A program made the translations under genes and the position numbers. DNA of 64,000 bases from Escherichia coli (lineage in GTDB: Bacteria; Pseudomonadota; Gammaproteobacteria; Enterobacterales; Enterobacteriaceae), in assembly GCF_036503815.1 (NCBI RefSeq), contig NZ_AP027765.1, positions 1 to 64,000 on the forward strand, given 5' to 3'. Below, one piece after another: positions 1 to 10,533 of this stretch (position 1 is the stretch's first letter; the number at the start of each line of letters is the position of its first letter). Below the pieces are notes generated by a model. It had not been told where the DNA came from. It saw nothing but the letters and a program-made list of their open reading frames with translations, and did no database searches.

Positions 1-978
1 GTGGATAAGTCGTCCGGTGAGCTGGTGACACTGACACCAAACAATAACAACACCGTACAACCTGTGGCGCTGATGCGTCTGGGCGTCTTTGTACCGACCC
101 TTAAGTCACTGAAGAACAGTAAAAAAAATACTCTGTCACGCACCGATGCCACGGAAGAACTGACGCGTCTTTCCCTGGCCCGTGCAGAAGGATTCGATAA
201 GGTTGAGATCACCGGCCCCCGGCTGGATATGGATAACGATTTCAAGACCTGGGTGGGGATCATTCATTCCTTTGCCCGCCATAACGTGATTGGTGACAAA
301 GTTGAACTGCCTTTTGTCGAGTTTGCAAAACTGTGTGGTATACCCTCAAGCCAGTCATCACGCAGGCTGCGTGAGCGCATCAGCCCTTCCCTGAAACGCA
401 TTGCCGGTACCGTGATCTCCTTTTCCCGCACCGATGAGAAGCACACCCGGGAATACATCACCCATCTGGTACAGTCAGCCTACTACGATACTGAGCGGGA
501 TATTGTTCAGTTACAGGCTGATCCCCGCCTGTTTGAACTGTACCAGTTTGACAGAAAAGTCCTTCTCCAGCTTAAGGCGATTAATGCCCTGAAGCGACGG
601 GAGTCCGCCCAGGCACTCTACACCTTTATAGAGAGCCTGCCCCGGGATCCGGCACCGATATCGCTGGCGCGGCTGCGTGCACGCCTCAATCTGAAGTCTC
701 CTGTATTTTCCCAGAACCAGACGGTCAGACGGGCAATGGAGCAGCTGCGCGAGATTGGATATCTTGATTACACGGAGATCCAGCGGGGGCGGACAAAACT
801 CTTCTGCATTCACTACCGGCGTCCCCGGTTAAAAGCACCGAATGATGAGAGTAAGGAAAATCCGTTGCCACCTTCACCTGCGGAAAAAGTCAGTCCGGAG
901 ATGGCGGAGAAGCTTGCCCTGCTTGAGAAACTGGGCATCACGCTGGATGACCTGGAAAAACTCTTCAAATCCCGCTGA
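1..978 (+). CDS. repB: RepFIB replication initiator protein
   Basis: 325-aa initiator of the RepFIB replicon (often called RepA in RepFIB papers and RepB in annotations). It binds iterons on both sides of its gene and starts plasmid replication. The reading frame opens with GTG at base 1 and has the Rep_3-type paired winged-helix architecture: a first DNA-binding half near residues 60-170 and a second near 190-280 (SAQALYTFIESLP, then RRAMEQLREIGYLDY), followed by a charged, proline-containing tail. The length matches the family. The upstream iterons and promoter lie outside the window; the downstream iterons follow at once. The window starts exactly at the GTG, so an upstream start cannot be excluded. 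Confidence 0.95.
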   Translation: MDKSSGELVTLTPNNNNTVQPVALMRLGVFVPTLKSLKNSKKNTLSRTDATEELTRLSLARAEGFDKVEITGPRLDMDNDFKTWVGIIHSFARHNVIGDKVELPFVEFAKLCGIPSSQSSRRLRERISPSLKRIAGTVISFSRTDEKHTREYITHLVQSAYYDTERDIVQLQADPRLFELYQFDRKVLLQLKAINALKRRESAQALYTFIESLPRDPAPISLARLRARLNLKSPVFSQNQTVRRAMEQLREIGYLDYTEIQRGRTKLFCIHYRRPRLKAPNDESKENPLPPSPAEKVSPEMAEKLALLEKLGITLDDLEKLFKSR

Positions 979-1256
979 ACATAAACTGTAGTCAGTGAAG
1001 AGTGCTCCTTTACTGACTACAGCTTATATTATCAGGTGCAGTGAGTGGTCTGCTCACTGCAGTTTATATTCAGTTTCCTGCAGTGCTGCCTGTGGCTGAG
1101 CTGCCATCTGCCTGTCCCTTACGTGAGTCACCCCGTAACCTGATGCTGAGGCATTGCTCCCTTCATAAAACATGGTTTACTCACTACAGCTTATCTACCT
1201 GCTCCAGCTTATGTTATGTCTGTTCTGCTGACCACTGCTTATATAAGGAAGTGCCG
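979..1256. repeat. RepFIB downstream iterons
   Basis: Between the initiator stop and resD lie several copies of a degenerate motif built on ACT(A/G)CAG(C/T)TTAT, at about 1015, 1057, 1183, 1202 and 1231, plus one inverted copy at about 981-998. The inverted copy pairs with the copy near 1012-1025 to form a long palindrome. Iterons in this position are known in RepFIB replicons, where the initiator binds them for incompatibility and copy control. The exact number depends on how many mismatches are allowed. Confidence 0.75.
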
Positions 1257-1997
1257 TTACTTCAGGGGAGGCAGTGTACGCAGGATCTCCGCAGCATCCC
1301 GACCGTCACCTGTGAAAGGCACTGCCAGCGTGGCAGCCATATCCAGTGCAAACACTCTGGTATAAACCTCCATCGAACGTGGATCCCTGTGACCAGCCAG
1401 TGCCTGGATGACTTTCCGGGGCTGGCGGTGATAGAGCATGTGCATGATATAGCTGTGCCGGAAGGTGTGTGGTGTGACCGGAATCGAAAAGTGTACCCCG
1501 TCAGCTTCGGCCCGTCTGACAGCCTGCTTCAGCCAGTTGCGCATGGTTTCATCGGTCACGGCCCATAATGGTTCACGACGACGGGGCCGGGTGGTGATCA
1601 TCCAGCTTTCCATCTGCCTGACATAGCTTATATCTGTCAACGGAACCAGGCGCACTTCATCTTTTGGCGGGCGTCCGCGTCGCGCACGCACTTTTTCGGA
1701 CAGGATCCGCACAAACGGTCTTACACCATCCAGATCAAATGATTCCGGCGTCAGCATCCGGGCTTCGCCAATACGCATTCCGGTATTCCAGAGGGTGGCG
1801 AACAGCATATGGTGACGCTGATCCGGCATATAGAAAAGAAGGGCACTCACTTCCGGGGCCAGCAGGTAGGCCGGTGTGGCCCCCGTGGAAGTGGCCATTC
1901 TTCTCAGGGAGAGCGCTGTTGCAAAATCCACCCCCGGCGCAATGGGTAACAGGGAGACGCGTTCTGGTGAATTCTGCAGGGGAATGACATTGTTCAT
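1257..1997 (-). CDS. resD: ResD-type tyrosine recombinase (multimer resolution)
   Basis: 246-aa site-specific recombinase closely resembling the F plasmid D protein, which resolves plasmid multimers so that each daughter inherits a copy. The tyrosine-recombinase residues are visible in order: Arg in GMRIGEAR, His-x-x-Arg in HTFRHSY, the GHR box (AGHRDPRS) and the nucleophile Tyr in EVYTRVF. The F protein is remembered as about 20 residues longer at the N-terminus, so this copy may start further upstream or be slightly shortened. It lies beside the RepFIB replicon on the opposite strand, as in F. Confidence 0.9.
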
Positions 1998-2319
1998 GAG
2001 TTATTTTTCACGTAGCACACGCACTGTTTATGGATACAGGTATTCTGACCTGAACGCCCGGATCCTTCCACGACAATAAATCGCAGCGCGCGGATCCTTT
2101 TGTTTGATTATCACGCATTATTGCGGGTAAAACCAAATACGTAAAGGTGCATTTTGCCGCAGGTATCCCGTCTTAAGCCAGTCATAGTGCGGGTTGAGAG
2201 CTGGTTTACCGTTTTTGGGAGAATTGGGGTAATGCCAGGATAAATGGGATCGGAGAACACAGAGAAAGGGAACTGAAGGTGAGAAGGTGCACCACGTGTA
2301 TTCTGGCCCGGGACGTCAC
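1998..2319. other. Noncoding region upstream of resD (possible resolution site)
   Basis: 322 bases without a credible gene between resD and the first IS3. In F the recombination site of ResD (rfsF) lies just upstream of the gene, so the first ~110 bases are the natural place for it. I see short inverted elements there (a repeated cggatcctt) but could not delimit a core site. The stretch nearer the IS has no recognisable content. Confidence 0.35.
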
Positions 2320-3561
2320 TGATCTTACCCAGCAATAGTGGACACGCGGCTAAGTGAGTAAACTCTCAGTCAGAGGTGACTCACATGACAAAATCTGTAT
2401 CAACCAGCAAAAAAGTACGTAAACAGCATTCGCCTGAATTTCGCAGTGAAGCCCTGAAACTTGCTGAACGCATCGGTGTTGCTGCCGCAGCCCGTGAACT
2501 CAGCCTGTATGAATCACAGCTCTACAACTGGCGCAGTAAACAGCAACATCAGCAGACTTCTTCTGAACGTGAGCTGGAGATGTCCGCCGAGATTGCACGT
2601 ATCAAACGCCAGCTGGCAGAATGGGATGAAGAGCTGGCATCCTCAAAAGGCCGCAACATACTTCGCGAAGCGTCTGAAATGAAGTATGTCTTTATTGAAA
2701 AACATCAGGCGGAGTTCAGCATCAAAGCAATGTGCCGTGTGCTCCAAGTGGCCCGCAGCTGCTGGTATACATGGTGTCGGCGGCGTACAAGGATAAGCAA
2801 GCGTCAGCAGTTCCGTCAGCACTGCGACAGCGTTGTCTGTGAGGCTTTTACCCGGTCAAAACAGCGTTACGGTGCTCCACGCCTGACGGATGAACTGTGC
2901 GCTCAGGGTTACCACTTTAACGTAAAAACCATGGCGGCAAGCCTGCGCCGTCAGGAAGTGAGGGCAAAAGCCTCCCGGAAGTTCAGCCCGGTCAGTTACC
3001 GTGCACACAACCTACCTGTGTCAGAAAATCTGTTGGAGCAGGATTTTTACGCCAGTGGCCCTGACCAGAAGTGGGCGGGAACATCACTTACTTACGTACA
3101 GATGAAGGCTGGCTGTATCTGGCAGTGTCATTGACCTGTGGTCACGTGCCGTTATTGGCTGGTCAATGTCGCCACGCATGACGGTGCAACTGGTCTGCGA
3201 TGCCCTGCAGATGGCGCAGTGGCAGCGTAAGAGACCCCGGAACGTTATCGTTCACACGGACCGCGGAAGCCAGTTCTGTTCAGCAGATTATCAGGCGCTG
3301 CTGAAGCGGCATAATCTGCGTGGCAGTATGAGCGCAAAGGGATGCTGTTACGATAATGCCTGTGTGGAATCGCTGAAAGTGGAATGTCTCCACGGAGAAC
3401 ACTTTATCAGCCGGGAAATAATGCGGGTAACAGTGTTTAATTATATCGAATGTGATTACAATCGCTGGTGACGGCACAGTTAGTGTGGCGGTCTCACTCC
3501 GAAACAATTTGAAAACCAGAACCTCGCTTAGAGCTGTGTCCATATTACGTGGGTAAGCTCA
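2320..3561 (+). mobile_element. IS3, decayed copy 1
   Basis: IS3 element of about 1,242 bp. The left end starts tgatcttacccagcaatag and the right end finishes ttacgtgggtaagctca, the known IS3 termini with changes at the right end. It is shorter than canonical IS3 (1,258 bp, from memory) through small deletions. A near-identical copy lies in opposite orientation at 17030-18285. The flanking trinucleotides (cac on the left, cag on the right) are not a perfect target duplication. Confidence 0.9.
2385..3520 (+). pseudogene. IS3 transposase genes, broken (copy 1)
   Basis: Remnant of IS3 orfA and orfB. OrfA begins MTKSVSTSKKVRKQHSPEF and carries the leucine-zipper/HTH part. Two single-base losses near 2638-2650 fuse it in frame to OrfB. 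OrfB breaks near 3080 and again near 3129, losing the reading frame in its DDE domain; the remainder continues in another frame from 3166 (MSPRMTVQL). A 12-bp deletion near 3372 removes residues FFHS near the catalytic Glu, and the last residues are altered. It cannot encode an active transposase. Confidence 0.88.
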
Positions 3562-3589
3562 CAGAGCTTATCTCTTTAGATAGAAGGGG

Positions 3590-4792
3590 TGATCTCTTCC
3601 CTGAAAATAGTACCAGTCTAAACTGAAGTATCCGGTCTTTCTTTCATCAAACAAAGAGGCCATTCCATCATGAAAAAGACCCGCTATACCGAAGAACAGA
3701 TCGCTTTTGCGCTGAAACAGGCAGAAACCGGCACTCGGGGGGAGGAATTGTGCAGAAAGATGGGCATTTCTGAAGCCACTTTTTACAACTGGAAGAAAAA
3801 GTTTGGCGGGATGGGCGTGATAGAATTGCGCCGTCTGCGGCAACTGGAGGATGAAAATCAGCGGCTCCTTCGTCTGGTGGCAGACTTCAGTCTGGACAAG
3901 GAAATGCTCCAGGATGTCATTCGAAAAAAGTTTTGAGGCCCGTCCAGAAAAGGGAAGCTGTGACTTATCTGCTGGACGCCTACCGAATTGGTCTGCGCCG
4001 TGGCTGCAGTCTGATGATGCAGAGTCGCACGGTGTACAACTACCGTAGCTGCCGCGATGACAAGGCCCTGACTTAGAGGATAAGAGAGATTGCAGCAGCA
4101 CGAGTTCGCTACGGTTGCCAGCACATTCATATTCTTTTACGACGGGAAGGCTGGTTAATAAATCATAAGAAAACCTATCGGATTTACTGCCTGGAAGGGC
4201 TGAACCTGCGGTCAAAACGCCCGCGGCGGCACGTGACGGCCAGGCACAGACGTATCCGTCCGACCGTGACCGCTGTGGATCAGTGCTGGAGCATGGATTT
4301 CGTTGCTGATAATCTGGCCGGATCTGGGCCCTGACTGTAGTCGATAATTTTAGTCGTGAATGCGTGGCGATTGAGGTAGGCCAGGGGCTTCGCGGTGACG
4401 ATGTGGTCGCCGTGATGGAACGGATCAGGCAGACACAGCAGCGTGTACCACAGCGGCTACAGACGAACAACGGCAGCGAATTTATCTCGAAAACGCTGGA
4501 TCGCTGGGCATATGAAAACAGGGTAACGATGAACTTCTCCCGCCCCGGGAAGCCCACTGATAACGCCCTGGTTGAGTCATTTAACGGCAGTCTGCGTGAT
4601 GAATGTCTGAACGTGCACTGGTTCCTGTCACTGGAAGATGCTCAAGAGAAGATCGAGTGCTGGCGACAGGAATATAACCAGCAACGACCTCATTCATCAT
4701 TAAACAACCTGACACCGGAGGAGTTTATCCGAAGTCTGCAAAAAGGTCCGGAGCTCTGATTTAACCTAGCATCGATATTGGGAAGGGAGCAG
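3590..4792 (+). mobile_element. IS3-family (IS407-group-like) element, defective
   Basis: About 1.2-kb insertion sequence. Its ends are imperfect inverted repeats: tgatctcttccc near 3590 and the complement of gggaagggagca near 4792, with similarity continuing inward. The product pattern (OrfA starting MKKTRYTEEQIAFALKQAE, then a DDE OrfB) is that of the IS407 group of the IS3 family. It lies 28 bp inside the first IS3. I cannot name the exact element. Confidence 0.75.
3670..4759 (+). pseudogene. IS407-group transposase, broken
   Basis: OrfA is intact from 3670 to 3936 (88 aa; HTH with GISEATFYNWKKKFGG). OrfB should follow by frameshifting near 3930, but it has an in-frame stop near 4074 and a frameshift near 4320-4335. 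The last part (4364-4759) still reads the catalytic region with LQTNNGSEF and a DNALVESFNGSLRDE segment; the usual Asp of the DNGPEF-type motif is Asn here. The ending PHSSLNNLTPEEF is typical. Inactive relic. Confidence 0.85.
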
Positions 4793-5110
4793 GGGAGCAA
4801 ATTAGTCCTGTTACTAATGTAATTATGTTGGGGAGGCTGTCATTTATTATCTTAAGAGTTTACTTGCCGATATCTCTATACTTGTTTTTCAGTCTTTACG
4901 GATACCATATCCCAAAATGATGTACTAATACATGCTAAAATTAGGATTTTGCATAAAAAACAACATGTTTTTTTATAATTAAAACATAGCATTAAGTCAT
5001 TAATTGACTTTTAGTGTTAAAAGTTTTTCCTCGCAGTGTGTTTTCATACACCTGTATATTATCATATGTAAGAATATTACAAATTTAAAATCTTTAATAG
5101 CAATAAGAAG
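4793..5110 (+). promoter_or_regulatory. AT-rich leader of the autotransporter gene
   Basis: 318 bases with no ORF, very AT-rich, with many A and T runs (for example near 4940-4990). Such DNA is a typical H-NS target, so silencing of the adhesin is plausible but inferred. Candidate promoter elements include ttgact near 5008 and a tatatt near 5055, but spacing and match are too weak to fix a start. A ribosome-binding AAGAAG sits at 5104-5109, just before the ATG. Confidence 0.35.
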
Positions 5111-8100
5111 ATGATAAAAAAAAGTATTATTTTTACATTGATTGTTTTAGATAGTTATTCTATACATGCATCAGTGAACGTTGATGAGCAGAATGAAAAA
5201 ATTACTAATAATATTAATGATTCGCTGAATGTAGGGCAAAAAAATGATGCGAGTGTTTTATTTGATTCTGTTAGTGTAAATATTAAAGATTATTTTTCCA
5301 TAGCAACTTGTGGTGGAAACTCAAGTCAATGCACTAACAAATCATTAAAAGCAGAGGCTAATATAAATAATTCAGCAACAGTAGGTGCAAGCGTAACGAT
5401 TATTGGAGATGCGGCAAAAGGTGATCTAAATATAAACGACTCAAGTAAGTTGTATACACAACAGCTATGGGTTTCAGGAAATGATAATGATATAAATAAT
5501 AACGCAACCAATGATGACAGCAATGGTAAGTTATTAATAAATAATAACAGTAAAGTTTATGTTGTCTCCTCTCAGGATCAGAGTCCATTTAATAATGATA
5601 ATATTAGATGGAACAATACTATTGTTAATTCAAATAATAATATCAACGGTAGTAATAAGGCAGTGGCAGGAGACCTGGTTTTAGGTAAAACAGGAAATGG
5701 AATTATCGAAGTAAAGGATTCATCCGAGTTAGATGTAAGTCATGATTTAATTGTTTCGACAGGAGTTGATGGAGCCCCAAATACGAAAGCTTCCACTATA
5801 GATATAGATAGCAAAAGCAATGTTACTGTCAATGGTGATATGTTGGGAGGTGTATCTGCCTCTGGCAAGTTATCCCTGACAATGAAGACAGCATCCAATA
5901 TGAATGTAATGGGTAATGTAAGTGTGGGGACAGGGAACAAATCAGATATATCTGTTGCTATGTCTGATAAAAGCGTTATGCATGTTGGAAATAATTTCGA
6001 TATTGCAACAGGAGCCAGTTCAAGGGCAATGGTGACTATAGATAACTCAGAACTATCTGTAGCCGGAAGCAGTAGTATCGGTGGTGGGGATGGCTCAAGG
6101 ACATCAGCCAGTCTGATTAATGGAGCAACTATTAGTGGCTCCGGGGATATAAAAATCGCAGAGGGAAATAACACCCATGTAGAGATGACAATAAATAATT
6201 CATCGCTAACTACAAAGGGGGCATTATCTATTGGTTCAGGAAACAACTCTGAAGTCAATATGACCGGTGAAGGGGCGCTCGTCACCAGTCGAGGACAATT
6301 GCTTGTAGCAAAAGGCGATGGTGCACATGCAACACTGGATTACACGAGCTCGGAGTTGACTACGGGCAGTGCAGTGATAGCCAGTGGTAATAATGCCACT
6401 GCAGAGCTGAAACTGAAGCAGAGTTCTTTCAGCAGTAGTGGTGCTATGGATATCGGACAGGGAACAAAGACAACAACGGCACTTACCCTGAGCGGCAAGT
6501 CACAGGTGAATGCCCAGGGTGCCATGTCTGTTGCAAAAGGCGAAGAGACTAAAGCCAATGTGGACATGAGTGGAGGCTCTGCATTATCAGCAGGGAGCCT
6601 GTCAATAGGTGAAGGTAAGGCCTCAGAATCAACACTGTATGGGAATGATGCAACACTCACAACGCAGAAAGAGTTTGTGGTTGCAAAAGGCGATGGTGCA
6701 CGTGCAACACTGGATTACACGAGCTCGGAGTTGACTACGGGCAGTGCAGTGATAGCCAGTGGTAATAATGCCACTGCAGAGCTGAAACTGAAGCAGAGTT
6801 CTTTCAGCAGTAGTGGTGCTATGGATATCGGACAGGGAACAAAGACAACAACGGCACTTACCCTGAGCGGCAAGTCACAGGTGAATGCCCAGGGTGCCAT
6901 GTCTGTTGCAAAAGGCGAAGAGACTAAAGCCAATGTGGACATGAGTGGAGGCTCTGCATTATCAGCAGGGAGCCTGTCAATAGGTGAAGGTAAGGCTTCA
7001 GAGTCAATACTGCATGGAACAGATGTAACACTCACAACGCAGAAAGAGTTTGTGGTTGCAAAAGGCGATGGTGCACGTGCAACACTGGATTACACGAGCT
7101 CGGAGTTGACTACGGGCAGTGCAGTGATAGCCAGTGGTAATAATGCCACTGCAGAGCTGAAACTGAAGCAGAGTTCTTTCAGCAGTAGTGGTGCTATGGA
7201 TATCGGACAGGGAACAAAGACAACAACGGCACTTACCCTGAGCGGCAAGTCACAGGTGAATGCCCAGGGTGCCATGTCTGTTGCAAAAGGCGAAGAGACT
7301 AAAGCCAATGTGGACATGAGTGGAGGCTCTGCATTATCAGCAGGGAGCCTGTCAATAGGTGAAGGTAAGGCTTCAGAGTCAATACTGCATGGAACAGATG
7401 TAACACTTACAGCGCAGAAAGAGTTTGTGGTTGCAAAAGGCGATGGTGCACGTGCAACACTGGATTACACGAGCTCGGAGTTGACTACGGGCAGTGCAGT
7501 GATAGCCAGTGGTAATAATGCCACTGCAGAGCTGAAACTGAAGCAGAGTTCTTTCAGCAGTAGTGGTGCTATGGATATCGGACAGGGAACAAAGACAACA
7601 ACGGCACTTACCCTGAGCGGCAAGTCACAGGTGAATGCCCAGGGTGCCATGTCTGTTGCAAAAGGCGAAGAGACTAAAGCCAATGTGGACATGAGTGGAG
7701 GCTCTGCATTATCAGCAGGGAGCCTGTCAATAGGTGAAGGTAAGGCTTCAGAGTCAATACTGCATGGAACAGATGTAACACTTACAGCGCAGAAAGAGTT
7801 TGTGGTTGCAAAAGGCGATGGTGCACGTGCAACACTGGATTACACGAGCTCGGAGTTGACTACGGGCAGTGCAGTGATAGCCAGTGGTAATAATGCCACT
7901 GCCGATGTGAAACTGGAGCAGAGTTCTTTCACCAGTAATGGCGATATGACTATTGGGCAGGGAACAGGCTCATCAGCCACAATGGAAAGTAACAACACGC
8001 TTATTTCTGCACAAGGAAGTTATTTTGCTGCTCAGGGAAATAACGCCACAGCATCTCTTAAGTATAATAACACTGATATCACGGTGGGTGGTGCAGTTCT

Positions 8101-10213
8101 TGGTGCAGGTAAAGGCGCAAAAGCAACACTGGATTTTAATAACAGTCGTCTGGTGTCTTCAGGCGGTGTGGTTATTGGTGATGGTCAGAATGCCGTTGCA
8201 GAGTTGAGTCTTTCTGATGGTTCTGTATTTAAAGGGGAGCGTATCAACATTGGTAATGGTGCTTCTTCTCAGAATACAATCACTGTAACGGGAGGTTCTG
8301 TATTTGATTTCGGGGGCTCACAGAATTCGGCGATTGGCGAAGGAGAGAGCAGTCATTCAGTTGTTACAGTTAATAATGGTTACCTCTACGGCGATGGTTC
8401 CCTGACGCTTGCAAAAGGTAAGAACAGCTCTGCGGAGTTAAACCTGCAGGATAATGCTGTGTCAAATGCCAATAATATTTCTCTTGCCACTGAATCTGGC
8501 AGCAGAGCTATTGTGAATATCAGTAACGCAAACTCCAGGCAGTTCAACCCTGTCTCCATGGGGGCAGGCGATGGTTATGCAGAGGTGAATTTTGATGGTG
8601 TTAATGGCTATACACTCTCAACTAATTTCATTTGTATGGATTCCGGTTCATGTGCAGACACTGTCATAAATGTAAATAGAGGGACAGTTTCTCTGTCAGG
8701 AACAAATGACTGGAAAGGGCAGATAAATGTTTATGACGGAACCCGACTGGATGCAAGGGGAAATGATGCCGTTGATGGTATACTGAATGTCAGCAGAGAA
8801 GCGCAGGTTCACTTTAACGGATACTCGCAGCATATGACAGGGATAGATAATAAAGGGATGATTTATCTTTCTGACGGAAGTGCTTCATCAGATGTGTTTC
8901 TGGATAAAGATTATGTTGCACATGATGGTTCCGGTGTACAGTTCGGGATTTTCGGGCATAAAGAGTCGGATGTGATGCATGTTAATGGTGATACATCCGG
9001 GAGTTCAGGTATAGTTGTCACGACAAACAGTAAAAATAAAATAAAGAAAGGTGGTGACATTCTTCTTGTTGAGGTTAACGGGGACTCATCAGGTAGTTTT
9101 TACCTTAACTCACTTATTAAGAATGGTAAAGAGTATAAGGTGACAGGTGACTACATTGATGTGGGGGCCTGGGAGTATGCGCTGAACAAGAAAAGGAAGA
9201 ACTGGTATCTGAGTGTGGATATGCGTCCTGAGCCAGGTGCGTTTATAAACAATAGTAAAAGTATGTTAGATATGTTTGCTCTACAACGGTATGACATCCC
9301 CGGACAACATCGTTATCCTACGTTGTTTGAAAACTTGTATAATAATGGAATGTGGATTCAATTTAACAACAATTCAGGTAGTAATAGTGAGGTGTATGAT
9401 AATCTCAAGACCAGTTATAGTTTAAATACTATGATGATTGGAGGAGATATATACAATTGGACTGATGGATATAACTATTCCCAGATTGGAGTAATGGGTG
9501 GGATAGGGAGTGCTGCGAACAAAACAACGTCAACAAATAATAAAAAAGCTAACGGTAATGTAGACGGTTATACTCTCGGTCTTTATCATGTATTTCAACA
9601 AAATATCAGTGATGGACTAAATGATTCAGAGCGTCAGGGGCTGTGGACCTATTCGTCTATACAATACATGGATTATAGTAACAGTGTCAGTTCAACAAAT
9701 AATTTCAAGGCTGATTATGGTGTAAACGGTTTTCGACTGACAGGTGAAGTTGGTTATCTAAAAAATATAGGTGGAATACAACCAAGCAATTTCTACGTTG
9801 AGCCAAAATTGTATCTGTCACATACTGAGTTATCCGGAGGTGTAGTTGAAGATCTTCAAGGAGGGAAGATAACTTATCCTAACACTTTAACTCATATTGA
9901 GCCAGGAGTCTTTTTCTCTTATCGGAAAACTCATGAATCGACATCAAATGATGAGGCAATGTTTAAAGATTATATAAAACAATCAGTAGTTGATGCATGG
10001 TTTGGTGGGGGGTATTCATTTAAAACAGGTAACTATAGTCGAACTAACTTTGATTCAGATATGGTTGAATATAAAATATCGGATAGTTTCATTCTTAAGA
10101 GCGGTGTTGAGTTTGAGTTTTTGAAGGATGCACGTCTTTTATTATCATCCTCATACTCAATAAATAATGATCGCAACTTGAGTTTTATTCTCGGGGGCAA
10201 TTATTATTTTTAA
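5111..10213 (+). CDS. Giant repeat-containing autotransporter adhesin
   Basis: 1,700-aa type V secreted surface protein. Residues 1-20 form a signal peptide ending in HA before SV. The passenger (about 21-1400) is built of short glycine/serine/asparagine-rich turns such as GxGxxAxxxL, typical of a right-handed beta-helix of the AIDA/pertactin type. Residues 400-899 are four nearly identical 125-residue repeats, with part of a fifth to about 933. Residues from about 1410 to the end form the autotransporter beta-barrel, with alternating aromatic strands and the final residues GGNYYF ending in Phe. No protease triad was recognised, so adhesion or aggregation is the inferred role. The gene is much more AT-rich than the tra region. 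Confidence 0.88.
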   Translation: MIKKSIIFTLIVLDSYSIHASVNVDEQNEKITNNINDSLNVGQKNDASVLFDSVSVNIKDYFSIATCGGNSSQCTNKSLKAEANINNSATVGASVTIIGDAAKGDLNINDSSKLYTQQLWVSGNDNDINNNATNDDSNGKLLINNNSKVYVVSSQDQSPFNNDNIRWNNTIVNSNNNINGSNKAVAGDLVLGKTGNGIIEVKDSSELDVSHDLIVSTGVDGAPNTKASTIDIDSKSNVTVNGDMLGGVSASGKLSLTMKTASNMNVMGNVSVGTGNKSDISVAMSDKSVMHVGNNFDIATGASSRAMVTIDNSELSVAGSSSIGGGDGSRTSASLINGATISGSGDIKIAEGNNTHVEMTINNSSLTTKGALSIGSGNNSEVNMTGEGALVTSRGQLLVAKGDGAHATLDYTSSELTTGSAVIASGNNATAELKLKQSSFSSSGAMDIGQGTKTTTALTLSGKSQVNAQGAMSVAKGEETKANVDMSGGSALSAGSLSIGEGKASESTLYGNDATLTTQKEFVVAKGDGARATLDYTSSELTTGSAVIASGNNATAELKLKQSSFSSSGAMDIGQGTKTTTALTLSGKSQVNAQGAMSVAKGEETKANVDMSGGSALSAGSLSIGEGKASESILHGTDVTLTTQKEFVVAKGDGARATLDYTSSELTTGSAVIASGNNATAELKLKQSSFSSSGAMDIGQGTKTTTALTLSGKSQVNAQGAMSVAKGEETKANVDMSGGSALSAGSLSIGEGKASESILHGTDVTLTAQKEFVVAKGDGARATLDYTSSELTTGSAVIASGNNATAELKLKQSSFSSSGAMDIGQGTKTTTALTLSGKSQVNAQGAMSVAKGEETKANVDMSGGSALSAGSLSIGEGKASESILHGTDVTLTAQKEFVVAKGDGARATLDYTSSELTTGSAVIASGNNATADVKLEQSSFTSNGDMTIGQGTGSSATMESNNTLISAQGSYFAAQGNNATASLKYNNTDITVGGAVLGAGKGAKATLDFNNSRLVSSGGVVIGDGQNAVAELSLSDGSVFKGERINIGNGASSQNTITVTGGSVFDFGGSQNSAIGEGESSHSVVTVNNGYLYGDGSLTLAKGKNSSAELNLQDNAVSNANNISLATESGSRAIVNISNANSRQFNPVSMGAGDGYAEVNFDGVNGYTLSTNFICMDSGSCADTVINVNRGTVSLSGTNDWKGQINVYDGTRLDARGNDAVDGILNVSREAQVHFNGYSQHMTGIDNKGMIYLSDGSASSDVFLDKDYVAHDGSGVQFGIFGHKESDVMHVNGDTSGSSGIVVTTNSKNKIKKGGDILLVEVNGDSSGSFYLNSLIKNGKEYKVTGDYIDVGAWEYALNKKRKNWYLSVDMRPEPGAFINNSKSMLDMFALQRYDIPGQHRYPTLFENLYNNGMWIQFNNNSGSNSEVYDNLKTSYSLNTMMIGGDIYNWTDGYNYSQIGVMGGIGSAANKTTSTNNKKANGNVDGYTLGLYHVFQQNISDGLNDSERQGLWTYSSIQYMDYSNSVSSTNNFKADYGVNGFRLTGEVGYLKNIGGIQPSNFYVEPKLYLSHTELSGGVVEDLQGGKITYPNTLTHIEPGVFFSYRKTHESTSNDEAMFKDYIKQSVVDAWFGGGYSFKTGNYSRTNFDSDMVEYKISDSFILKSGVEFEFLKDARLLLSSSYSINNDRNLSFILGGNYYF
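6308..7907 (+). repeat. Tandem 375-bp repeats inside the autotransporter
   Basis: Four in-frame 375-bp units begin at 6308, 6683, 7058 and 7433, each opening gcaaaaggcgatggtgca; a fifth, partial unit starts at 7808 and diverges near 7907. The units are almost identical in DNA, differing mainly in the last ~40 bases of each (ESTLYGND against ESILHGTD) and at one codon after the opening motif. Each unit contains about five 25-residue beta-helix rungs. Near-identity means recent duplication or ongoing gene conversion. Because 375 is divisible by three, gain or loss of units would keep the frame and change only passenger length. Confidence 0.95.
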
Positions 10214-10263
10214 TAGTCACTGGTGAGGGGTGGCAATCGTCCAGTAAACTATTTTAAGGACGG

Positions 10264-10533
10264 TTGTCATATTCTGTCATTGGTTTACCTGAGGTAATGA
10301 TGGTAAGATCTCATGGAGAATTTATATACTATCTTCATCAACAATCTGGACGTTATTTCTTTTGCAAAAAGGAAAATAAAAAAAGAGATGCATCAGATCG
10401 TAATTATTTATATACAGTTCGAGAGTTATCCTTCAATAAGGATGAGTTGGAGTTAATAGATTTCAGCACAGACGATCTAAACGCAAATGATAAAGAAATA
10501 ATTAAGAGTATGGTTGATGAGTTTGAAAAATAA
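10264..10533 (+). CDS. Small protein of unknown function downstream of the autotransporter
   Basis: 89-aa ORF starting at TTG 10264, with TAAGGACGG just upstream; an internal ATG at 10297 has its own GAGG and could be the real start. The product is charged and contains no signal or membrane segment (motifs GEFIYYLHQQSGRYFFCKK and an acidic C-terminus). It follows the autotransporter by 50 bases on the same strand and may be cotranscribed. I do not recognise the family. Confidence 0.5.
   Translation: MSYSVIGLPEVMMVRSHGEFIYYLHQQSGRYFFCKKENKKRDASDRNYLYTVRELSFNKDELELIDFSTDDLNANDKEIIKSMVDEFEK

Noticed and set aside
1041..1568. 175-codon plus-strand ORF over the iterons and resD
   Set aside because: It overlaps the RepFIB iterons and is antisense to resD, whose catalytic motifs are clear.
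3568..4557. 329-codon minus-strand ORF across the defective IS407-type element
   Set aside because: It runs antisense to recognisable transposase fragments and has no protein features of its own.
5326..7692. Long minus-strand ORFs inside the autotransporter gene, four of them repeating
   Set aside because: They mirror the repeated codons of the plus-strand gene, lack ribosome-binding sites, and have low-complexity translations; the plus-strand product has clear signal, passenger and barrel domains.
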